A stretch of 64,000 nucleotides of DNA from Streptomyces pseudovenezuelae (lineage in GTDB: Bacteria > Actinomycetota > Actinomycetes > Streptomycetales > Streptomycetaceae), in the NCBI RefSeq assembly GCF_029892565.1, contig NZ_JARXVH010000005.1:713084-777083 (forward strand), given 5' to 3'. The position numbers and the translations under genes are program-made. Shown here in pieces: positions 1 to 7,500 of the stretch; positions within the stretch are counted from its first letter, which is position 1; each line of letters opens with the position of its first letter. Under the pieces are notes generated by a model. The model had not been told where the DNA came from, did no database searches, and saw only the letters and a list, made by a program, of their open reading frames with translations.

Positions 1-141
1 CGTCCTCGTCCCATCCCTCGGCCATGACCTCGACGTTAACGCGCGTCACCGAGTCGCACAGCACCGAGCACCGCCAGGTTCCCACTCCGTACCCCGGCGG
101 TTCTCGTCCCCGTCCCCGCGGCACCGATCGGTGTCACCCGG

Positions 142-1641
142 TCACCGGCGCCGCTTGCGCCCGCCTCTGCCCGTGGCACGCCCGCGCCCGCGGAGGCCGC
201 CGTGGCGAATGGCGGACGTACGCCAGGCCCGGGCAGCGAGGTGCCGGAGTTCCTCAAGTCCGGCCTGGTCCGGGTGCGCGGAGTCCACGGCGGCGGCGAC
301 GGCGTCCCTGGCCTCGGGACCCTGGGCACGCAGCGCCTCCTCAGCGCCGTCCCGGCCGCCCGCGAGCTCCACGAGCTGGAGCAGACTCTCGGCGAGCACC
401 AGCAGATGTTCGGTGTCGGCCATGTCCGCGGGGGACAACAGTTCACGGTGTGCCAGCGCGCTCAGCGCGAGCGGTGCCAGTACGGCGTCGCCGCGCAGCA
501 CACTCAGCAGCCGCTCGCCCTCACCGTCGGGCAGCGCCGCCGCCAGCACGTCGAGCATCGTCTGGGCACGCGTACGGAAGGCCGTACCCGCCATGGTCCG
601 CACGGCGTCGGTCAGTTGCCGCAGTGAGGCATCCCGCTCCCCGTGGGCCGACATCCAGCCGGCCAGTTCCGTACGGGCGGCCTCCGGGTCGTAGTCCTCG
701 GCCAGCACCCCCAGCAGGCCGGCCGCCGGCGCCTGGACCAGCTCACCGACCAGAGGTGCGTCCCGGCCGGCCGCCAGCAGCCGCTGTCGTACGGCCCGGG
801 TGCCCAGCTCGGTGAGACGGATGAGCTCGACGGGCCCGGCGGTCAGCTCCTCACGCAGGCGGCGGTCACGCTCCCGCGCCGCCGCCGGATCCGCTGCCGT
901 CCCCATGACTCCCAGCAATTCCCCGAGCTCCTGCGGCATGCCCGCGGGCAGTTCAGGTCCGGAATCTTCGAGGTCGGAGAGATCGGCCTCCAGGAACACC
1001 GGATCGGCCATCTCCTGCTCACGCTCGACCGCTCCCAGGTCCACCAGCGCGTCGAGTACCGAGCGCAGGTCCCGGTCGGCGTGCTCGAACCACATGCGGT
1101 GCTGGAGGTCCGGGCCGGCGTCCAGTTGGAAGCGGGCCCGGTAGGCCAGGTGTACGGAGTCGCGCAGCCGCGGCCAGGGCATCGGGTACGGCAGGCTGTA
1201 GAGCGTGTTCAGCACGTCCTCCAACATCTCGTCGTAGACGTCGAAGAGCATCGACTCGACATGCCAGCCGCCGCGCGGCCCGATCAGGGCCTGCCGCAGT
1301 TCGAAGCACGCGTCGAAGGCGCTCAGCCACAGCTGAAGCGGGTCGGCCAGCGCCGGCCGGGCCTTGGCCACCGCGTACAACCGGCCCTTGGTCACCCGGA
1401 CCAGCCGTGCCTTCTTCGCCCACTCCACCAGCAGTCCCAGGCACGGCAGGTCGGCCGAGGAGCGCACCCCCTCAAGCTTGTCGCCGGTGCCCAGCGCGTC
1501 CACCAGCTCACGGGCATCGACCATCCGCAACCGTCCTGCGGCCGTCACCACCCGGCCCTCGCGCCCCGCCCACTCGGCGAGCCCACGCAACTGAGCCACG
1601 ATCGTCGACGCTTCGGCCCGCGCTTCGAACCGCATCCGCAT
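142..1641 (-). CDS. Conserved hypothetical protein, 499 aa
   Basis: I do not recognise a named domain. The predicted soluble protein is leucine/alanine-rich and helical. Near residue 60 it has a stretch of the type LVEWAKKARLVRV that I associate with actinobacterial proteins annotated near the pRiA4b ORF-3 family, but the ORF-3 domain itself is not visible. The C-terminus is a strongly basic Arg/Gly/Lys tail, which could bind nucleic acid. The start is placed at the ATG at 1641 because a GGTGAG-like site lies just upstream; an in-frame upstream start at 1719 would add 26 Arg-rich residues. It is separated by about 240 bases from the next minus-strand gene and need not be co-transcribed with it. 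Function unknown. Confidence 0.7.
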   Translation of the reverse strand: MRMRFEARAEASTIVAQLRGLAEWAGREGRVVTAAGRLRMVDARELVDALGTGDKLEGVRSSADLPCLGLLVEWAKKARLVRVTKGRLYAVAKARPALADPLQLWLSAFDACFELRQALIGPRGGWHVESMLFDVYDEMLEDVLNTLYSLPYPMPWPRLRDSVHLAYRARFQLDAGPDLQHRMWFEHADRDLRSVLDALVDLGAVEREQEMADPVFLEADLSDLEDSGPELPAGMPQELGELLGVMGTAADPAAARERDRRLREELTAGPVELIRLTELGTRAVRQRLLAAGRDAPLVGELVQAPAAGLLGVLAEDYDPEAARTELAGWMSAHGERDASLRQLTDAVRTMAGTAFRTRAQTMLDVLAAALPDGEGERLLSVLRGDAVLAPLALSALAHRELLSPADMADTEHLLVLAESLLQLVELAGGRDGAEEALRAQGPEARDAVAAAVDSAHPDQAGLEELRHLAARAWRTSAIRHGGLRGRGRATGRGGRKRRR

Positions 1642-1881
1642 TAACTCACCCAACCTGTCCGCAACACGTCCCGCCCGCCACGCTATCGCCGGACCGCGAC
1701 GCGCAACTCGGCGAACCACAGGCCCGCTGGCACTGACGCCTGCCTGGAGCCATGCCGCAGGAATGAAGGCCTGGTTGCTTCAGCCCATATGCCTGCAACG
1801 AAGGAGACGACGACGGCAGAGAAGTCCGGCAATGCGCCGATAGAGGCGGCAAACCAGGTCCCCCGAGCTAAAGATCAGCAG

Positions 1882-3360
1882 TCACTCTCCGTCGTAGAGA
1901 CGGGGCAAGTCGATCAGTTGGATCGCGCGGTCGTCCTTCGCAAGGTGATGCAATTCGTCGGTGAAGCCGGTGCCGCTGTAGCAGTGCAGACGGGTCGCCC
2001 CGGAGGCCGAGCCCCGTGCGGTCAGGAGAGTGCGGATACGCCGGAGGCGTTCCAGGTGGCCGACCCCCATCACGTCGCTCCACTTTGCCTCACCGATGGC
2101 AAGCAGCGTCTCGCGGCCGTTGTCAGTCTCGCCGTGGACGGCGACGTCGACTTCATGGCTGGTCTTGGCGGTGGGGTCGTTGACCGTGCCAGAGGCGACT
2201 CGCGTGGCCTGTCCGCCGTGGGTGTCGGGCGACGCGTGCCAGCGGGCCCACTCGCGGCAGATCTGCTCGAAATGCGGGCCGACGACTTTGCTGCGGAAGG
2301 TGGACTGGGCGCGCTGCCATACGGCGGGTGCCCGCCCGGGGCGTTCCAGGTCGCCCCAGGCCGGGCGCATGACCGCGTGGTAGAAGGTGACGAGCGGCTC
2401 CGCGATGCGGTAGGCGGAGCGGTTGCGGCGGAAGGCGTCCGCTTCGTGAGTGATCATGCCGACGTCCTGGAGGACGCTCAGCGGGTGGGCCAAATCGGTG
2501 GACTTACGGCCGAGATAGTCGGCAATGCCGCCACGTGCGGCGTTGCCCGCGGCGATGGCGGCCAGTACAGAGTGATACAGCGCGGTGTCGTGGAGTTCGG
2601 GTTCCTCGGCGAGCAGGTAGCGGGCCTCCCGGAAGAGCGGGCGGGCCGGGTTGAGCACGGCCCGGGTGACCCAGGCGTCGAAGTCGTCCGGCCCGGCGGG
2701 GGTGTCGCCCTGGGTGAACTCACGACGGTAGGCGGGTGTGCCGCCGACGATGGCGTTGGTCAGCAGCGCGGTGTGCGGGTCGTCGATCTGCCAGAACTCG
2801 GCCGCGAGGCGGAAGTCCAGGGTGGGGACGACGAGTTCGAGGCCTGCACGACCACGCAGTGGGGCATTTCCGGACAGCAGCTTGCCCATGAAGGACAGTG
2901 CCGAGCCGCACAGCAACAGGCGTACGGGGGTGTTTGTATGCTGCGCGGCAGGATCCAGGGCACGCTGAATGATCGACGGCAGGGAAGGGGATGCCTTGGC
3001 GAGGAAGGGGAACTCGTCGATGACCGCCACGGTGGGGCCGCCCACATCGGCGATGCGCATGAGCTCGGTGACGGCCTCGTCCCAGTGCGTGAAGCGGAAG
3101 GGGGTGGGCTGGCCGCGGTAGCGGGCCAGCGCCTCGCCGAACTGGCGCAGGGCGTCGGCATCGGTGGTCTCGGTGGCGGTGAACATGAAGCCGCCACTGG
3201 CCCGGGTGACCGCGTCGAGCAGGAACGTCTTGCCCTGCCGTCGGCGGCCGGAGACCACACCGAGCGTGGCCCGTGGACCGGGCAGGGCGGCGAACCGGGT
3301 CAGCTCAGCCCATTCGAAGTCACGGTCGAACATCTCGGCAGGCTTGTCCACAGAGCGCAC
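1882..3360 (-). CDS. AAA ATPase of the archaeal-ATPase/DUF234 type
   Basis: This 492-residue protein has a P-loop ATPase domain followed by a nuclease-like C-terminal domain. Visible motifs are Walker A GRRRQGKT near residue 38, Walker B VAVIDEFPFL near residue 110, and a C-terminal segment with VDVAVHG and then LLAIGEAKW, which resembles the PD-(D/E)xK core of DUF234 proteins. Members of this family are common in archaea and actinobacteria and their role is unsettled; a link to mobile elements or defence is plausible. The start is a GTG with a perfect TATAAT hexamer 24 bases upstream and no clear Shine-Dalgarno, so the leader would be very short. It stands alone, next to a non-coding stretch with a tRNA scar. 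Confidence 0.85.
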   Translation of the reverse strand: MRSVDKPAEMFDRDFEWAELTRFAALPGPRATLGVVSGRRRQGKTFLLDAVTRASGGFMFTATETTDADALRQFGEALARYRGQPTPFRFTHWDEAVTELMRIADVGGPTVAVIDEFPFLAKASPSLPSIIQRALDPAAQHTNTPVRLLLCGSALSFMGKLLSGNAPLRGRAGLELVVPTLDFRLAAEFWQIDDPHTALLTNAIVGGTPAYRREFTQGDTPAGPDDFDAWVTRAVLNPARPLFREARYLLAEEPELHDTALYHSVLAAIAAGNAARGGIADYLGRKSTDLAHPLSVLQDVGMITHEADAFRRNRSAYRIAEPLVTFYHAVMRPAWGDLERPGRAPAVWQRAQSTFRSKVVGPHFEQICREWARWHASPDTHGGQATRVASGTVNDPTAKTSHEVDVAVHGETDNGRETLLAIGEAKWSDVMGVGHLERLRRIRTLLTARGSASGATRLHCYSGTGFTDELHHLAKDDRAIQLIDLPRLYDGE

Positions 3361-3383
3361 CCCAGGTTTGTATAGGTGAGGTT

Positions 3384-3389
3384 ATTATA
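3384..3389 (-). promoter_or_regulatory. Candidate -10 box (TATAAT) for the DUF234 ATPase
   Basis: Read on the minus strand the bases are a perfect TATAAT, ending 23 bases before the GTG start at 3360. This would place transcription about 15 bases before the start codon. No convincing -35 box sits at 16-18 bp; a TCGACA lies too far upstream (about 25 bp). The AT-rich patch is conspicuous in otherwise GC-rich DNA. Confidence 0.45.
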
Positions 3390-3539
3390 TCTGGGCCTAT
3401 TGCTCGCTGCCGACTGTCGACCACAGACCTGAATGCAAGCAGGGCGGCAGACACGGCTCCACCGCGCGCCGCAACCGAGAAGCGTCCACGCAGCACCCCC
3501 TCCCAGCCTCGGGCCACGCCGACCGCCACAGCCCAACGG

Positions 3540-3760
3540 AGTTCCACCACTCCGCCGGCATGACCTCGGATCTCACACTCCGGTTCCAGCTCGCCCACCT
3601 GGCGGCACAGAGCAGCGACCCTGGCCTCTCGCCCGACCCCGTCGCGCCAATGACGTCTGGGCCTTGTCGCCGACCGGGATCCAGGACCGCAGCGTCTCGC
3701 GGTTCACCATCAGCCCCTCGGCCATGGCCGAGGATGACCGCCCGGGCTGGAGCGGTATAG
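3540..3760 (-). pseudogene. Possible degenerate IS3-type OrfA remnant
   Basis: On the minus strand one frame reads MVNRETLRSWIP, like the HTH of IS3-family OrfA proteins. A shifted frame further on reads GELEPECEIRGHAG, like the OrfA coiled-coil end. The pieces are out of frame and neither is full length. This is a weak similarity call from pattern only; the rest of the 3390-3980 gap shows no credible gene. Confidence 0.3.
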
Positions 3761-3988
3761 CGCGACAACATCGCCCCGAAGTCCCGCCGAGCATTTATAG
3801 GAACTCAACAGAAACGGCCACAGCACCCAGGGTGCCCACAGCCAGGACGAAGATGCCGCGCGCATTGCTGCTCACGCCTGGCATCCGGTGCGCGACCCTC
3901 CGGCTGGCCCGTTTTGACCACCAATCCCAGCCACCGACAGCCGACCGTCACAAGACTCGGCAACAAAATCGCCACCCGCCGCAAAAGA

Positions 3989-4005
3989 CCAGGCCAGAGG
4001 CCTGG
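3989..4005 (-). terminator. Rho-independent terminator-like hairpin
   Basis: CCAGGCC and GGCCTGG form a perfect 7-bp stem with a 3-base loop. On the minus strand it is followed by TCTTTTGC, so the U-tract orients it leftward. The same flanking string (GCAAAAGACCAGG on the plus strand) recurs at the next terminator about 110 bases to the right, so the two look like duplicated or paralogous tRNA-type terminators. Confidence 0.6.
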
Positions 4006-4093
4006 AGTATCGAATCCCGATGAGCACCCCTTGCGCTCTCCTCCTCCGACGGCCAGCCCGCAAGCTGACCAACCATCAGGAGTTCAACGCAAA

Positions 4094-4125
4094 AGACCAG
4101 GTCAGATGGCATCTGGGCCTGGTCT
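4094..4125 (-). terminator. Rho-independent terminator behind the tRNA 3' fragment
   Basis: AGACCAGG (4094-4101) pairs with CCTGGTCT (4118-4125), and inside it CAGAT pairs with ATCTG. On the minus strand the hairpin is followed by TTTT. It lies only a few bases past the CCA end of the tRNA fragment at 4130, as expected for the natural terminator of a tRNA gene. Confidence 0.75.
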
Positions 4126-4129
4126 ATGC

Positions 4130-4180
4130 TGGAGCCGCCTTCGGGATTCGAACCCTGATACCTACGCATTACGAGACCAC
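4130..4180 (-). other. 3' portion of a tRNA (Thr-CGT-like); candidate attachment-site scar
   Basis: On the minus strand the segment has a canonical anticodon loop CTCGTAA (anticodon CGT, threonine), a T loop TTCGAAT flanked by GGG/CCC, and an acceptor end GGCGGCTCCA with encoded CCA. The D arm and 5' acceptor strand are absent from the bases to the right, and the variable loop/T stem carry an extra base and mismatches, so this is not a working tRNA gene. Loss of the 5' half with retention of the 3' half and its terminator is what integration of a tRNA-targeted element leaves at one end. The partner site is not found in this window. Confidence 0.6.
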
Positions 4181-4563
4181 GGGGGTTCGTGACGGCTGGT
4201 TCCGGCTCGTGCCACACGGTGCTGTTCTGCCTGATCAGAGCACATGCGAACAGTTCCGCCGTGACACCCAGTGTTATCCGGTCCAAAGGCGTCCGGCCGC
4301 ACTGTGGCCGCACATGGCCACACCCGCGGGTGTTCCGGGCGGGCGGAACGCCATTGTCACCCTCCGACAGGGCAGTCGCAATGGTGCTGTTCCGGCACCC
4401 GAACCGTGCCCGTCAGCGGCAACACACCTCTCGGAACAGGGTGGCACGACTGGCATGCGGAACGCACCACGTTGGCGGCAGAGCCCAGTCCGCTGGGGCA
4501 GATCGACCCTGAGGTCCCCCCGCTGCTCGTTCGAAGTCCGACTCTGGGCGACGTGCTGCCAGC
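4181..4563. other. Non-coding stretch
   Basis: About 380 bases between the tRNA fragment and the stop codon of the MAD8-like gene. I see no credible gene, RNA or repeat here; short open frames on both strands lack family-like content and SD-preceded starts. Confidence 0.5.
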
Positions 4564-7500
4564 TCACTGTCCGCCCGTCGCCGTCTTCGTCCCTCCGCCA
4601 TGCCGGGTCACCCGAGGACGGCATCGCATTCGGACGGCTCCGTGAGTGAACGCCGGGTCAGTGGACTTACTCGCCCACACGTACGCCTCGCCGGGCTGAA
4701 GCTGCGCCATCTGCTCAGAGCGCAAACTGGCGAAGGCGGTGTTCGCCTTCTGGAGGTGCTTCAACCAGGCCGGCGAGGTGAACTTGTGCAGGATGACGTG
4801 GTCGGAGAGTTCGATCAGAGAGATCGGTACGGAGGGCGGGTCCTGGCTGGCGACCAGGATGCTCATTCCCTTGTGCCGCATCTCGCGGACGGTCTCGACT
4901 AGGCCGGCGACGAGGTCCGGGCTGTCGATGTACTTGTGCGCTTCGTCGAAGACGACCAGCTTGTTGAAGTGTTCGTCCCCGCTGCGCGCCTCGGCGAACA
5001 GCTGCATCAGGACGACGAAGAGACCGAGTGCTTCGTCCTTCTCGATGTACTCGTCGCGGAGGTCAACGATGATCAGTCGGCCGGGTCGGATGAGGCTGGT
5101 GAGCCGGGCATTGTCGTCGATGTAGTCCTCGGCGAGGTTGAGCCGCTCCTGGGCCAGTTGCTTGACGTGGTCGGGCATATCGGAATCGGCCACGCCCTGC
5201 CGGATGACGCCGAGGTTCAGGTTGTTGCGGTTCGACTTCATGATGCGGGTCAGCTGCCGGATGTACGTTGACTGGTTGCCGACCGCTCCCATGAGGAAGC
5301 GCCAGTGGGATGCCTGGAGTTCGGCGGAGGAGAAGGCGAGCCGCTGGACGTCGATGCCGGGGAATTCCCGTCGGCGGTCGGCGACCTGGTCGGCGGGGGC
5401 GAGCAACAGCACGTCCGACAGCGCTTGGGGGTCGGCTCCGTAGCGCTCCTTCAGGACCTGGAGCTGCGCCTGGTCATCATTTGGGCGCGCCATGGAAGTG
5501 AACTCCGGTGCGTAGTCCATGGTGCGGCTGTAGTGGAACACCACGGTCGCGAGAGGGCGGGGAAGTTCGTTGACCGGCGGGGCGGGCAGCGAGGCCATCT
5601 CGATGATGCTGCCCAGGGTGTAGCTCTTGCCGCCTCCTTGTACGCCGAAGAGGCTGATGGTGTGGGTTTCGTCGAGATCGACCGCGACTTTCCGGCCGGC
5701 TACTTCGCCGAGTACACCGTGTTGCGGGGAGGGGCGAGTGACGCCGAGGAAGATGTCGGGGAGGCCCCCTGGTGAAGCCGATCCCGGTGTGACAGAGGTG
5801 GGCTCGGCATCGATGGTCGGCGACTCGTGGAAGCCCTGACTTTCAGGGACGGTGCCCGTCCACAGCGGATTTCCGGTACCGCCCGGAGGAGGAGCAGCCG
5901 ATGAGGTTCCTTCCGGAGAAGGAGACACCGGGACCGCCCCCGGCGCATCGGCACCAGGCACGGTCAAAGTTGCCACGGACTGGGCCGGACCTGTCTCACG
6001 GCCCGCACGCTCAGGTGCGGTGAGTGGCGTGGTCTCGTTGTCGTTCGCGACCTCGTCCGTGTCGAGGATGGTCACTGCCTTGCCCCCACCGGCCTGCCCG
6101 CGGTCTTCCTCCTGGGCATCTTTGGCATCCCGCTCGTCCTGTACGTCAGGTGCCCGGAACTCGGCGTCGGAGAGCCGTGGCACAGCCAACTGCGACAGTG
6201 CCAGGGTGGGAGCGGTGGCCGCTCCGTCCTCCTCCTGCTCCTCAACGGCTAGGTCCGTGGGCGCGGGTACGCCCGGCCGAACAGTGGGAATCGCATTGAT
6301 CAGCTCGGTGATCAGATCGCTGCCGATGCGGTGAAACTCCACCTCGTCGTCGAGTTCGCGGTCAGTTCCCTCGCGGGCGAGGTCGAAGATCAGTCCGCTG
6401 CGGGTGAAGTGGAGGGCGTAGCCGTCGTCGAGGCTGTCGAGCAGGGCGTGAGCCACCTTCCTGGGGGCGTGCCCCATGGTCCCGTGGCGTGCCGCCCGCT
6501 CCAGGTAGAAGCGGAGCAGGGAGCCGAGAGCCAGGTTCTTGACCGGCCGGTCCACCCGGTCCGGGAAGGTGTGGGCCGGATCGAAGGACTCGGTAAGGAC
6601 GGTCTGGCTCCGCCCGAGCTGCTGGGTGACCTTGGCCTTGAGGCGCTGATAGGCGCCGATGTCGTCGAGCGCGGTGTAACACTTGACCTCGACGAGGCGG
6701 CAGGTGATGGTCCGGGTCCGCGCGTCGAGGTGAAACAGGGCGAGGTCGCTGCGCTGGAAGGAGAGTGCGTCGCCGAGTTCCCGGGCCTGACGGCGGACTT
6801 CGGCGTACAGCTCGGGGTGGGCGTCCAGGGGGACGACGATCTGGTTGTGCAGGGCGTCCTGGTAGTCCAGGTAGAGACGGGCCAGGGCGAGGCCGAGTAC
6901 TTCGGTGCGCTGGGTGGGGGCGGTGGAGGCCAACTTGAAGGCGAGGTTGCCGGAGAGCAGGCGCAGTTGCTCGAAGAAGGTGTTGAGGTGGCGCTGCTCG
7001 ACGTCGAGCCCGTGCTGCTGGGCGGTCGGTCCGAGCAGGGTGCGCAGTTCGTCGACCGAGTTCGAGCTGACCATGATCTGGTGGCCGAGGCCGCTGTCCA
7101 GCGAGGGCGCATAGTCGATGACGTACTCGGGTCGGTCGCGTCGTCCGGCGTGGTCGAAGTACTCCAAGCCGAGGGTCCTATCGATGGTGACGACCCAGTC
7201 GCCGACCTGGTGGGCCTGGTAGAGCAGGGCCCGGTCGGTGTTGTCGAGGGAAAGGACGGTGCACGGCACATGGCGCGGCGCCTGTCCCGCGGTGGCGACG
7301 TTGGCCGCGGCGCCGGCGAGGAGTCCGGGCAGTCGGCTCAGGAGAGTGGCAAGGTCCTCCGCGTCCTCGGCGGGCAGGGCGATGCCGTGGCGTGGCATGG
7401 TCCGCCACACGATCTGCTGCTCGTTGTCCTCGTACGTGGAGGACGTCGGCTGTACCAGACCGTGGACCGGGGCGTGCGCGATGTCGTGGCGCGTGACGGA

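Noticed and set aside
1789..3375. Plus-strand 528-codon frame opposite the DUF234 ATPase
   Set aside because: It is the antisense shadow of a gene with intact Walker motifs.
4130..4206. A complete tRNA gene on the minus strand
   Set aside because: The 5' acceptor strand and D arm are missing and the variable region has an extra base; only the 3' half is recognisable.
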